Positions 15,472-24,174 of a DNA stretch of 64,000 nucleotides are shown here, piece by piece. Below the pieces are notes generated by a model, which saw nothing but the letters and a program-made list of their open reading frames with translations, did not search any database and was not told the DNA's origin. Position numbers and translations under genes: made by a program. Each line of letters begins with the position of its first letter. The stretch's first letter is position 1. The DNA comes from Heterorhizobium halophytocola. Lineage in GTDB: Bacteria > Pseudomonadota > Alphaproteobacteria > Rhizobiales > Rhizobiaceae. The DNA lies in contig NZ_JAGGJU010000016.1 in assembly GCF_017873095.1 (NCBI RefSeq), positions 1 through 64,000 of the forward strand, read 5' to 3'.

Positions 15472-17745
15472 CTAGGCTTCGCGCAATTGCGCCAGGCTGC
15501 CGCGCATGACGAGGCGCAGGCCCGCGGGCAGGTAGTCGATCTCGACGCCGCCATTGCCCAGCAGCCCCGTCTGGATCAGGCGCGAACCGAAGCCCTTGGC
15601 CGTCGGCGCGGTCACCGGCGGACCGCCCTCCTCGCACCATTCGAACACCAAGACAGGACCGTCGGCCTCGCGCTCGATCCGCCAGCGCACGGTCACCCGG
15701 CCCTCGCCATTCGACCAGGCACCGTATTTCGCCGCGTTGGTGCCGAGTTCGTGCAGGATCAATGAAAAGGTCAGCGCCGTACGGGCACCGAGCTGGACGC
15801 GCGGTCCGTCGATCACATAGCGCTCCGGCACCGAAATCTGGCCGAGCACCGCATTGATCACCTCGATCAGCGGTGCCGGCATCCAGTTGCGCTGCAACAG
15901 CACCTCATGGGCGCGCGAAAACGCGTTCAGCCGCTGGTGAAAGCTGTCGACGGTGGCGCGGTCGGGGATCTTGCGCAGCGTCTGGGTGGCGATCGCCTGG
16001 ACCATGGCCATCGAATTCTTCAACCGGTGACTGATCTCGCGGTTGAGGATCTCCTGCTCCTCCTCGGCCCGCACGCGGGCCAGCGCCTCGCGGGCACGGT
16101 CGGCAATGGTGCGGACGAAATTGCTTTCCTCGCCGGTAAAGCGCTGCGGCTTGTCGTAATGCACGAACATCAGTCCGACCAGCGCGCCATGCTCCATGAT
16201 CGGCATGTTGACCAGCACGCGAATGCTGTTGGCGCGCATCAGCTCGGCGGAATCGCGGGTCCGGCTGTCGGTCACGACATCCGGGATGACGACGCTTTCG
16301 CCGCGCTTCAGGTCATCGATGAAGGACCCGAAATCGCGGAAATTATGAACCCCCTGCATCGACGCGACGCCTTCGGCGCGCCAGTCGCAGACCACGTCCA
16401 CCGTCTCGGCCTTGGAATCGACCACGCCGTAGCCGGCGCGGCTGACGCCGGTCAGCGTGCGGGCGATGATCTCGGCGGCGGCAAAGGTCACCTCCTCGAC
16501 GGTGGACAGATCGCGCATCCGGTCACCGAGCTCGAGGAAGGCCATCTGCCGGTCGGCGGCCAGCTTTTCCGAGGTCGCGTTGCGGGCGATCTTGATGTAA
16601 CCGGCGCTCGGCGCGCCGGGCTCGCGCGGCAGCGGCCGCACGGTGCCGTCGAGAAAGATCGGCGAGCCGTCGAAATGCCGGTGCCAGCGACGGTCGAGCG
16701 CAACGCCCGAGCGTTCTGCATTGGCAATTTCCTTTTCCGGCACGCCGGCCTGCCGGTCCTCCTCCAGGAAGATGTCGGCGAATGGCCGGCCGATCATCGT
16801 CTCGTGGCTGCGGCCGAACACTTCCGGCGCACCGCCGAGCCAGCCGGAGATCGACATGTCCGGGGCGATGATGATGATGGCATAATCCTTGGCCCCGTCG
16901 AACAGCAGCCGCAGGCGTCCCTCGCTGTGGCGCAGCGCCTCTTCGGCGGCCATCCGCTCGCTGATGTCGATCAGCGTGATCAGGAAACTGTCGGGCCCGA
17001 CGGACTGGATATGGCCTGCATACCAGGCGGTCTCGATCTGCCGGGTAAAGCGCACCGGATCGCCGGTCTGCAGGCAGGTCGCGATATCCGCGCGCCATGC
17101 CTCGCCGTCGCCGCTCAGCATGGCCGCCAGCCGGCGCCCGGCCGGATTGATCGCCTCATAGGCGATGCTGCCGATCGATCCGTCGTCGCTGCGGCGCACG
17201 CGACCGGCAATCAGCCCCTCCTGCAGATCCTCGACAATGCTTTTCCAGCGGTGCTCGGACACATAGGTGGCGATCTGGGTGGTGACGACCCGGCCGAAGC
17301 GGCTGAGCAATTCGATATCCGTCTCGCTCCAGTGCCGCTTCTTGACGTCGATCGCCGCAAGCGCCCCGATCACCGTGCCGTCCGGCAGCGAAACGGGAAC
17401 GCCGAGATAGGCGATGACACCGAGGTCGCGGATGGCCAGATTGTCCTGCACCAGCTGATGCACCGTGGCATCGTCGACGATCAGCGGGGTGCGCTGGCTG
17501 ACCACATGCTGGCAGAAGGAGTGTGTCAGCGGCGTTTCCCCGCGCGCGGCCCATTCGTCCGGCAGCCCGACATGGGCGGCGAAGACCTGGCGATCGCGTT
17601 GCAGAATGGAGATCAGCGATACGGGACAATCCAGTGTGCGGCAGACAAGTTCGATCATCTCGCCGAACTCGGGTCTTCCCTCGAGCTCGGCCAGTGCGAA
17701 CGCGCCCCTGTCTGGAGAACGTTGGATAAAGTCAGGCGAATCCAA
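15472..17745 (-). CDS. Cytosolic GAF-PAS-PAS-GAF HWE-family histidine kinase
   Basis: 757-residue sensor kinase without membrane segments. Domains in order: GAF (about 25-170), two PAS (about 185-280 and 290-415), a second GAF (about 430-560) and an HWE-type kinase core. The phospho-acceptor lies in EISHRLKNSMAMVQAI, the N-box is ILHELGTNAAKYGAWS, and the WCEEGGPPV motif gives the W-x-E signature. The start is put at a TTG with GAGGTG 9 nt upstream; a second TTG is 15 nt further up. It follows the LOV kinase/regulator pair on the same strand after an 84-bp gap and may feed the same regulator. The ligand of the GAF domains is unknown. Confidence 0.93.
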   Translation of the reverse strand: MDSPDFIQRSPDRGAFALAELEGRPEFGEMIELVCRTLDCPVSLISILQRDRQVFAAHVGLPDEWAARGETPLTHSFCQHVVSQRTPLIVDDATVHQLVQDNLAIRDLGVIAYLGVPVSLPDGTVIGALAAIDVKKRHWSETDIELLSRFGRVVTTQIATYVSEHRWKSIVEDLQEGLIAGRVRRSDDGSIGSIAYEAINPAGRRLAAMLSGDGEAWRADIATCLQTGDPVRFTRQIETAWYAGHIQSVGPDSFLITLIDISERMAAEEALRHSEGRLRLLFDGAKDYAIIIIAPDMSISGWLGGAPEVFGRSHETMIGRPFADIFLEEDRQAGVPEKEIANAERSGVALDRRWHRHFDGSPIFLDGTVRPLPREPGAPSAGYIKIARNATSEKLAADRQMAFLELGDRMRDLSTVEEVTFAAAEIIARTLTGVSRAGYGVVDSKAETVDVVCDWRAEGVASMQGVHNFRDFGSFIDDLKRGESVVIPDVVTDSRTRDSAELMRANSIRVLVNMPIMEHGALVGLMFVHYDKPQRFTGEESNFVRTIADRAREALARVRAEEEQEILNREISHRLKNSMAMVQAIATQTLRKIPDRATVDSFHQRLNAFSRAHEVLLQRNWMPAPLIEVINAVLGQISVPERYVIDGPRVQLGARTALTFSLILHELGTNAAKYGAWSNGEGRVTVRWRIEREADGPVLVFEWCEEGGPPVTAPTAKGFGSRLIQTGLLGNGGVEIDYLPAGLRLVMRGSLAQLREA

Positions 17746-17829
17746 GCCGTGGCACCTCAAAAAGCCGTCTTGTAAAACATCTCTGGCAGGCGGCGTGCCG
17801 CATGGTTTCTCCCACCGGCGCCCCTAAAG

Positions 17830-18231
17830 TCAAGCGGACGCCATCACCAGGCTTGGTGGCGGTGCGGTTTTGCCCTCACCTTCGACCAGACGGCTAATAT
17901 ATGCAAGAGCGTTCTGTAGCCCATTGACAGTATAAGGCTTTTCGATGGCCCCGATGGCACCGACGAAATCGCTGGGAATCCGCTTCAGATTGCCGGTGAC
18001 GAAGACGAAGGGAATGCCCCGGCCTGCCAGGTGCCGGCCGACATCGATGCCGGTCGGGCCATCGAGCAGGTGGATGTCGACAAAGGCGAAATCCGGCTGT
18101 TCGGTGTCGATCACGCTGATCGCAGCGCTGCTGTTCATCGCCTGGCCGACGACCTGGTGGCCGGCCGCCTCGACTTCGCATTCAAGCTCCAGCGCCAGCA
18201 GGGCCTCGTCCTCGACGATTACAATTCTCAC
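17830..18231 (-). CDS. Single-domain response regulator (LovR-like)
   Basis: 133-residue receiver domain without an output domain. Acidic pocket VEDE at 6-9, phospho-acceptor Asp52 in FVDIHL, Thr79 in FVTGN and Lys98 in EKPY are all present. The GTG start overlaps the upstream kinase stop as GTGA with AGGAG 7 nt before it, so it is co-translated with the LOV kinase. In Caulobacter the LovK LOV kinase is paired with a single-domain regulator LovR that acts as a phosphate sink in the general stress response; the same role is plausible here but inferred. Confidence 0.92.
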   Translation of the reverse strand: MRIVIVEDEALLALELECEVEAAGHQVVGQAMNSSAAISVIDTEQPDFAFVDIHLLDGPTGIDVGRHLAGRGIPFVFVTGNLKRIPSDFVGAIGAIEKPYTVNGLQNALAYISRLVEGEGKTAPPPSLVMASA

Positions 18232-19376
18232 GCTTTAGCTCCTGCGGTCTCGTCGACCAACAAAGTGACATCGACGACCGTCTGCCTGTCTTCGGTGCGA
18301 CGGTCGATATGGGCGGACACCTGCCGGGCGCAGGTATCCAGGAGAAGCCGGCTGAAGGCATCCGCCTCGGCATCGTTCCACGGGGTTTCGTCCGGTGTCG
18401 ACGCCGGGCCGATCGTGTCGCGCATCGAGATCAGGAAATGGCCGTTCAGCCGCTTGACCGTCAGATGGATGTCGCCGCCCAGCGTGCCGAGCCCGCGGCG
18501 CACGGCATCGCCGACCAGTTCGTTGACGATCAGCGCCAGCGGCGAGGCCTTGGTGGCCGGCACATAGACCGGCGAAATGTCGAGCGTCAGGCGGATATCG
18601 TCTCGCTTCAGCGCGCCCACCAGATCGGTCACCATTTCCCGGGCGAAATCGGCGACATCGAAGCGCGATACGTCATCGTCGGTAAACAGCTTGCGGTGCA
18701 CCGTCGACAGCGCCTCGACCCGGTTGAGCAGCGCCATCAGCGCGCCGCGGGCGCTCTCGTCGCCGGTGCGGCGGGCCTGCTGCTTGGTGATCGAGGCGAT
18801 CATCGACAGATTGTTCTTCACCCGATGGTCGACCTCGTGCACCAGCATGGTCTTGGCACCCAGCGCGTCGATCAGGTCGCGGTTGCGCTGGTGCGCCTCC
18901 TGCTCGGCCGAATGGCGGGCCTGCGACAGCTCCAGCTCGCGCTGCTTCACATGGGTGAAATCCACCTGCGAGGCGAAGAAATAGATCACTTCGCCGGCAT
19001 CGTTGCGCACCGGGCTGATATAGAGCGCGTTCCAGAAGGTGGAACCGTCCTTGCGATAGTTGAGGATGTCGATGGAGATATCCTGACGGGCTCTGAGCGC
19101 CTCCGCGATCTGGCGTACCGCATCGCGATCGGTATCCGGTCCCTGCATCAGCCGGCAATTGCGGCCGTAGAGCTCGTCCTGGGTATAGCCGCTCAGCTCG
19201 CAAAAGGCCGCATTGCAGAAGATGATCGGATTGTCGTCCTGCCGCGGATCGGTGATGATCATCGGCATCCGCGTCGCCTTGAAGGCCGCGGCAAAAGGAT
19301 CCTCCGTCACATGGGATGCGAGAAGTCTGTCTCCGGCGTCGCGGGCTTTATCCCGTGCCGCATCATGATCTGTCAT
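18228..19376 (-). CDS. LOV-domain blue-light histidine kinase (HisKA_2)
   Basis: 382-residue soluble kinase. The N-terminal PAS-type domain (about 28-145) has the flavin-binding LOV signature GRNCRLMQG, where Cys74 would form the light-driven adduct with FMN. It also has NYRKDGSTFWNALYISPV and FFASQVDFTHVK, which supply flavin contacts. The canonical motif is GRNCRFLQ, so Leu-Met replaces Phe-Leu, which may tune the photocycle. A coiled linker leads to the HisKA_2 H-box VHEVDHRVKNN (His184) and a divergent ATPase domain with IVNELVGDAVRRG. It overlaps the response regulator by 4 bp. Probably senses blue light or redox and adjusts stress or surface behaviour. Confidence 0.93.
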   Translation of the reverse strand: MTDHDAARDKARDAGDRLLASHVTEDPFAAAFKATRMPMIITDPRQDDNPIIFCNAAFCELSGYTQDELYGRNCRLMQGPDTDRDAVRQIAEALRARQDISIDILNYRKDGSTFWNALYISPVRNDAGEVIYFFASQVDFTHVKQRELELSQARHSAEQEAHQRNRDLIDALGAKTMLVHEVDHRVKNNLSMIASITKQQARRTGDESARGALMALLNRVEALSTVHRKLFTDDDVSRFDVADFAREMVTDLVGALKRDDIRLTLDISPVYVPATKASPLALIVNELVGDAVRRGLGTLGGDIHLTVKRLNGHFLISMRDTIGPASTPDETPWNDAEADAFSRLLLDTCARQVSAHIDRRTEDRQTVVDVTLLVDETAGAKA

Positions 19377-19521
19377 TGACTGTTCCGTACGAGCTACCGG
19401 TATCGAACGTGCAATGTTGCGAATGGTTCCGCTGATCTCGGATTTTTTTCAAGGTTTTCAAACCGCCCGGCAAAGAGCGCCTTTGCCCGGACAAAAGAGA
19501 CGACGGAAGACCGTCAGAGGC

Positions 19522-19914
19522 TCATTCCGCCGCGATCGCCGCGCCCTGCCGGGCATCGAAGGCCTCGCGCGCCGTCTCCACCGCCTCCATGTTTTCCAGC
19601 GTCCAGCCGTAGAGCGCGGCAAACGGCTTCTGCAGGCTGCGGCCCAGCGGCGAGATCTCGTATTCGACGGCCACCGGCGAGACCGGGATCACCCGGCGCT
19701 CCAGCAGGCCGTTACGCTCGAGCCGGCGCAGGCACTGGGTCAGCGCCTTCTGGGTGATACCCTCGATCGAGCGCTTGATGGTGTTGAACCGGAGCGGCCC
19801 GTCGTCCAGCACCTTCAGCACCATCATCGACCACTTGTCGGCGATCTGGTCGAACAGCAGCCGGCTCGGGCAGTCGGCGGAAAAGGTCTGGCTGGCGCAG
19901 AACGGAGCGGACAT
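19522..19914 (-). CDS. HxlR-family winged-helix regulator
   Basis: 130-residue HxlR-type regulator. CPSRLLFDQIADKWSMMVL gives the family's first helix pair with an N-terminal Cys, followed by RFNTIKRSIEGITQKALTQC and the wing VSPVAVEYEISPLG. GGAGG lies 6 nt before the ATG. It is divergent from an old-yellow-enzyme gene 98 bp away, the usual arrangement in which HxlR/YodB-like proteins use a reactive Cys to sense quinones or other electrophiles and derepress a reductase. Confidence 0.92.
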   Translation of the reverse strand: MSAPFCASQTFSADCPSRLLFDQIADKWSMMVLKVLDDGPLRFNTIKRSIEGITQKALTQCLRRLERNGLLERRVIPVSPVAVEYEISPLGRSLQKPFAALYGWTLENMEAVETAREAFDARQGAAIAAE

Positions 19915-19926
19915 GAGTTTCCTCCA

Positions 19927-19983
19927 GTATACCTAGGCGACACGAAGTGCTTTCTTGACACTAGGTTTCCAAGATATACCTAA
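19927..19983. promoter_or_regulatory. Divergent HxlR/OYE operator-promoter
   Basis: Short repeats cluster here: ATACCTAG at 19929-19936, its partial inverse CTAGGT at 19961-19966, and a second direct ATACCTAA at 19976-19983. A TTGACA -35 element (19955-19960) with a TATACC/CCTAAT-type -10 about 15-18 bp on could drive the rightward gene. The repeats are the likely HxlR sites, by position only. Confidence 0.6.
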
Positions 19984-20012
19984 TGCCCACGACACGCAAA
20001 TGGAGACCCCAA

Positions 20013-21155
20013 ATGTCTGAAACCTCGATGTCCGATGCTTCGACCGCCGCCGGCAAGGACGTTCTGTTCCGCCCCTTCACCCTGAAATCGCTGACGCTGA
20101 AGAACCGCATCGTCATGGCGCCGATGACCCGCGGCATGGCCGAGGGCGGCATTCCGGGCGAGGCGCAGACCGCCTATTACCGTCGCCGCGCCGAGGCCGA
20201 TGTCGGCCTGATCCTGTCGGAAGGTACGGTGATCGATCGCCCGGCCTCGCGCAATTTGCCGGGCATTCCCTTTTTCCATGGCGACAAGGCGCTCTCCGGC
20301 TGGAAGGCCGTGATCGACGCCGTGCACGGCGCCGGCGGCGCCATGGGCCCGCAGATCTGGCACACCGGCTCGACCCGCGCGGGCGAATGGGAACCGGAGG
20401 CCCCGGTCGAGAGCCCGTCCGGCCTGCTCGACCCGAAGACGCCGCGCGGCGTGACGATGAGCGAGGCCGATATCGCCGCGACCATCGCGGCTTACGCCAA
20501 GGCCGCCGCCGACGCCAAGCGCCTCGGTTTCGACGTCGTCGAGATCCACGGCGCCCATGGCTACCTGATCGACCAGTTCTTCTGGGAGGGCACCAATAGC
20601 CGCACCGACGGCTGGGGCGGCCCGACGATCAAGGACCGTTCGCGTTTCGCCGTTGAAGTCGTCAAGGCCGTGCGCGCCGCCGTCGGCCCGGATTTCCCGG
20701 TCATCATCCGCCTCAGCCAGTGGAAGCAGCAGGACTATTCCGCCCGGCTCGCCAACACGCCTGCCGAAATGGCCGACTGGCTGCAGCCGATCGTCGATGC
20801 GGGTGCCGACATCCTGCACTGCTCGCAGCGCCGCTTCTGGGAGCCGGAATTTGCCGCCGAAGACGGCGAGAACGGCCTCAATTTCGCCGGCTGGGCCAAG
20901 AAGCTCACCGGCGTCCCGACGATCTCCGTCGGCTCGGTCGGGCTGTCCGGCGACTTCTTCGGCGCCTTTGCCGGACAGGGCTCGGAAAAGGCCGGCCTCG
21001 ACCGCCTGATCGAGCGCATGGCGCGCGACGAGTTCGACCTGATCGCCGTCGGCCGCGCGATCCTCAACGACCCGCAATGGGCCGCCAAGATCCGCGCGGA
21101 CAAGACCGACAGCCTGAAGGACTTCGATCCGAAGTCGCTTGCCGAACTGGTCTGA
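20013..21155 (+). CDS. Old yellow enzyme-family NADH:flavin oxidoreductase
   Basis: 380-residue FMN-dependent TIM-barrel ene-reductase that would reduce activated C=C bonds in enones, quinones or nitro-esters with NAD(P)H. Family marks: LKNRIVMAPMTRG at the first strand, ILSEGT, GPQIWHTG, DVVEIHGAHGYLIDQFFW, and FDLIAVGRAILNDPQW for the phosphate site. The start ATG has GGAGA 6 nt upstream. It is divergent from HxlR and therefore probably induced by electrophile stress. A broken copy of its last third lies 0.7 kb downstream (21878-22036). Confidence 0.94.
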   Translation: MSETSMSDASTAAGKDVLFRPFTLKSLTLKNRIVMAPMTRGMAEGGIPGEAQTAYYRRRAEADVGLILSEGTVIDRPASRNLPGIPFFHGDKALSGWKAVIDAVHGAGGAMGPQIWHTGSTRAGEWEPEAPVESPSGLLDPKTPRGVTMSEADIAATIAAYAKAAADAKRLGFDVVEIHGAHGYLIDQFFWEGTNSRTDGWGGPTIKDRSRFAVEVVKAVRAAVGPDFPVIIRLSQWKQQDYSARLANTPAEMADWLQPIVDAGADILHCSQRRFWEPEFAAEDGENGLNFAGWAKKLTGVPTISVGSVGLSGDFFGAFAGQGSEKAGLDRLIERMARDEFDLIAVGRAILNDPQWAAKIRADKTDSLKDFDPKSLAELV

Positions 21156-21233
21156 GACGAAACGCCGGCGGGTGGCTTTTGCCGCCCGCCGGGCCTGCGC
21201 CCGCCTATCGGCTGCGGGGACCACGGACGTCCG

Positions 21234-21701
21234 TCAAGCCCTTTGACAGAGCGTCAGGCGAAAGCCCTGCGGCTCGGCGATATGGGCCCTTGCCGCCGCC
21301 AGAAAACTGTCGCGTTGCTCCGGGTTGAAAGCACGCTTGGGCAGCGGTCGATAGACATTACCCACCTGGAAGAGCAGCATCATCCGCTCATCCTCGGCAA
21401 GCCCGGTAAAATCGCTCCGGAGATACCGCCGGTGACCGTCGGAAAGGCGAATGTCAAATCCGTCACCGGTGGGCGTCAGATGCTGCTCGGCCACGATGAG
21501 GCAGCTTTTTGCGAGACCGCGGGCGTTGCGGGCGCCCCGGAACGGCAGCACGACGCGCTTGACAAGAATGAGGGTCGACACGAGGCCAATGGCGGCAGCG
21601 ATGAGAGTGATCAGCGTGCCCGGGTCCGGATCCTGCACCTTGTCGTAAACGGCCCAGAAGGCGCAAAGCGCCACCAACGGCAAGAGCCTCCGCAGACGCA
21701 C
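21234..21701 (-). CDS. YcxB-like membrane protein with damaged or non-canonical 5' end
   Basis: At least 155 residues from a GTG. Two hydrophobic segments (LLPLVALCAFWAVY and LITLIAAAIGLVSTLILV) precede a YcxB-type cytoplasmic domain ending NVYRPLPKRAFNPEQRDSFL. Upstream the same frame still encodes convincing family sequence (ITVTFALTETDLKDAVRLYI) to about 21770 but offers no ATG, GTG or TTG. A neighbouring frame supplies ATG at 21802 and MVLQASDTDFP, joining perfectly if one base is added at 21767-21770. So either a one-base deletion, a sequencing error, or a rare start. Function of the family is unknown. Confidence 0.72.
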   Translation of the reverse strand: MRLRRLLPLVALCAFWAVYDKVQDPDPGTLITLIAAAIGLVSTLILVKRVVLPFRGARNARGLAKSCLIVAEQHLTPTGDGFDIRLSDGHRRYLRSDFTGLAEDERMMLLFQVGNVYRPLPKRAFNPEQRDSFLAAARAHIAEPQGFRLTLCQRA

Positions 21702-21877
21702 ACGCGTGCGGATATAAAGCCGGACCGCGTCCTTCAGATCGGTTTCGGTCAGCGCAAAGGTGACGGTTATGGAAAGTCCGTGTCGGATGCTTGTAACACC
21801 ATAGGCCGCCAGACATTCCAGCAGGCTTCGACGATTTCAAGAGTATTCTCACCATTCGCGAACAGCGGGCGCGATCG

Positions 21878-22036
21878 CCGGCGAGTTTTCCGGCGCCTTT
21901 GTCGGACGAAGATCGGAAAAGCCGGTCTCGAACGGCCGATCTCGCATGGCCCGCGACCAGTCGAAATGGTCCGCCACGGCGACCGTGAAAAGCTCAAGGA
22001 TTTCGATCCGCAGTCGCCCGGCCAACCGGTCCGAGG
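21878..22036 (+). pseudogene. Decayed 3' fragment of an old-yellow-enzyme gene
   Basis: DNA closely parallels the end of the intact OYE gene: GGCGCCTTTGTCGGACGAAG compares with GGCGCCTTTGCCGGACAGGG, then CGGAAAAGCCGGTCTCGA, a shortened middle with an internal deletion, and AAGGATTTCGATCCGCAGTC near the end. Frameshifts break the frame (readable pieces: RSEKAGLERPI, LKDFDPQSP). A relic of a duplicated or recombined OYE copy, left downstream of the YcxB-like gene. Confidence 0.85.
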
Positions 22037-22098
22037 CCCTGATCGCCACCACCCGCGCGGGTCGTAAAGGTTCGCGGCGGGAGCGCCTCGGCCGCCGG

Positions 22099-23655
22099 TC
22101 AGCCGCGCCTGACCGTCAACTGCACGCTGCCGGCATTGTTGTCGTACATCTGCCAGGCGTCATTGGCGAAGGCGTAGAGATAGCCGCTCTTGCCGGGGGT
22201 GAAGCTGGCAGCCGTGCCAATGGCGAAGACCTCGTGCGGCGGGGTGTCGGCCGGGGCGTCATGGTCCGGCACGACGCCGTTGGCCACCAGGCCGACGAGC
22301 TGGAACCAGCCGAAATCCTCCTCGCGCTTGGTATAGATGAAGTCCGCCTTGCGGTTGCCGGTCAGCCGTTTGTAGATCGCCTCGCCGCGGCCGAAAAAGG
22401 ACGAGGCCATCTGCACCGCATCGCCAAGCGTCACCTGCCCGTCGCCATCCGTGCCATCCGGCCCGCAATGCATGCCGCCGTCCAGCCATTCGCCGCTGGC
22501 GGAAAAGATATAGTCCACGCCCGCCTCGAGCCAGAGACCGGTGCTGTTCCAGTGCTCTCGGGCATAGATGTCGACGGTTTTCTGCTCCCCGTCGGCCAGC
22601 CGCATCGTCTTCCAGTAGGCCCCCTGCTGCAGCGGCGGATCGGTGTGGCGGTCGCGGGCGGAGGCGTGCAGGTCGGCGCTGTCGACACCGAGGCAGGGCA
22701 CCGCCCGCGGCCTGGTCTTCAGCGTCTTGAAGATGCCGGTGAGGGAATCGTGCAGCTGGTCGCGGCATTCGCAGGTCATCTGGTCGCGCACCGCCGCCCG
22801 CAGGCCGAGCCCCTTGGCCTCCGCCTCGTCCGCCATCCACAGCAGCGCCGCGTTCGACAGGCCGCACAGCCCGTAGCCGCCGCCGACATCGCCGTGGACG
22901 CCCGGAAACCAGACCTGCTTGACGCGCGGGTCGCTAGGGGCCGCATCCCAGAGCGTCGGCATGAAGCTCTGCCGCATCTCGTCGATGGCCACCGCATGGC
23001 GGGCGTGGGCGACCGTTGCCCCCAGCGTCGTGTCGTGGAAACTGTGCTTCTTCGGGTCGTCGATCAGGTTCAGCAGCGCCATGTCGTCCGGCACGCCGAG
23101 CGCGCCCACCGTATCCCAGACGCCGATGAAATGGATCGGGATCGAGGCGGCCGCCGTCTGGCCGGTCGCGACGCCATGAAAGGCCAGCGTGTCGGTGGCG
23201 ATGATCGGGGCGGCCTGATCGGCCGGCAGGCGGTAATTGTCGAACAGGCCCTGGATCGCCCGCCAGATATCGGCTTCCTTAGGAACGCCGGGGCTTGCCG
23301 GATCGAACAGGCCGCAGCGCGAAATCATGCCGCCAAGGCTGCGCGCGGTATAGGCGCCGCGGGAAAAGCCGAACAGCCAGATCTTCGCCTTGGGGGTATA
23401 TTGGCGGGCCAGCCAATTATAGGCGCTCATGATGTTGCGATCGAGCCCCTCGCCCATGCCGCCGCCGGCGATCCGGTCCCACCAGCCGCCATCGGTGCCG
23501 ACGCCCGGATGGTAATAGACCTTCTGCTCCTCGCCGTCGGCATCATGGGTCGCCAGCGCATTGCGCAGCTTGACCACATTGGTGGGCGCCGAAAGATCGC
23601 CGTCCATCTGGTCCGGCGTATTCCAGGTGCCGTCGCAAAATACGATCAGATTCAT
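22099..23655 (-). CDS. DUF2235 alpha/beta-hydrolase with C-terminal lectin-like domain
   Basis: 518-residue protein of the DUF2235 family, which includes type VI phospholipase effectors (Tle1) and uncharacterised housekeeping members. MNLIVFCDGTWN at the start, nucleophile elbow GFSRGAYTAR near residue 100, FIGVWDTVGALG and FPGVHGDVGGGY (catalytic His/Asp region) are all intact. From about residue 370 a beta-rich segment (YAREHWNSTGLWLEAGVDYI, then SGEWLDG and CGPDG) resembles a carbohydrate-binding sandwich. GGGGAGG lies 6 nt before the ATG. No VgrG, PAAR or immunity-like neighbour is visible, so an effector role is not supported locally. Confidence 0.9.
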   Translation of the reverse strand: MNLIVFCDGTWNTPDQMDGDLSAPTNVVKLRNALATHDADGEEQKVYYHPGVGTDGGWWDRIAGGGMGEGLDRNIMSAYNWLARQYTPKAKIWLFGFSRGAYTARSLGGMISRCGLFDPASPGVPKEADIWRAIQGLFDNYRLPADQAAPIIATDTLAFHGVATGQTAAASIPIHFIGVWDTVGALGVPDDMALLNLIDDPKKHSFHDTTLGATVAHARHAVAIDEMRQSFMPTLWDAAPSDPRVKQVWFPGVHGDVGGGYGLCGLSNAALLWMADEAEAKGLGLRAAVRDQMTCECRDQLHDSLTGIFKTLKTRPRAVPCLGVDSADLHASARDRHTDPPLQQGAYWKTMRLADGEQKTVDIYAREHWNSTGLWLEAGVDYIFSASGEWLDGGMHCGPDGTDGDGQVTLGDAVQMASSFFGRGEAIYKRLTGNRKADFIYTKREEDFGWFQLVGLVANGVVPDHDAPADTPPHEVFAIGTAASFTPGKSGYLYAFANDAWQMYDNNAGSVQLTVRRG

Positions 23656-24174
23656 CGAAAACCTCCCCGTCGCGAAAAAAACATCACTATATTTTCCGCA
23701 AAATGGAATTTAACGGACGCGCAAGATCTCTAATATTGTCGTTAATCTCAAATTAGCGACAAACTATAGTCGCGCCTACCGGGCGCACCGTGAAATCTGC
23801 GTGAATTTCAAGGGATAAACGATCTTTCCACTGGCACATGACCGATTTTCGGCTCGCAGCCACCCCCGGCATCGCTCGCCCCGCATGCCCGCTTTCTCCC
23901 CCCCGTTTTGCCGCCTCGGGAGGGCAAACAATAGGTATGCTTTTTACCTTTGCTTTAGATTGGCGGGCTATTGAATGATGTTGACTGATTTCGCAGCAAA
24001 TCATCAGAATGCTGATCAGCTCGGCGGGGCGCAGCGATCACACAGACCCGCAGCGTGGCAAGGCCGGGTGCGGCGAGACCAGTCAAGACCGGGCCGGATG
24101 AGACCGCCCTGCCGCCGCTTGCCGACGGCCCTGACCGTGACGCGTAGACTATCGAGCAAGAGAACGACCGCCAG
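23656..24174. other. Intergenic region between divergent genes, no gene seen
   Basis: About 520 bases between the leftward DUF2235 gene and the rightward cyclase. The left half is AT-rich (GCAAAATGGAATTTAACGG, and a CTAAT...ATTAG inverted pair around 23731-23757) and must contain the DUF2235 promoter. TAGGTATGCTTTTTACC near 23932 and TTGACT at 23982 are promoter-like for the cyclase. No gene, tRNA or classical riboswitch recognised. Confidence 0.4.

Noticed and set aside
15907..17775. A 622-codon plus frame opposite the large HWE kinase
   Set aside because: Antisense artefact with no motif; the minus strand has complete GAF/PAS/kinase domains.
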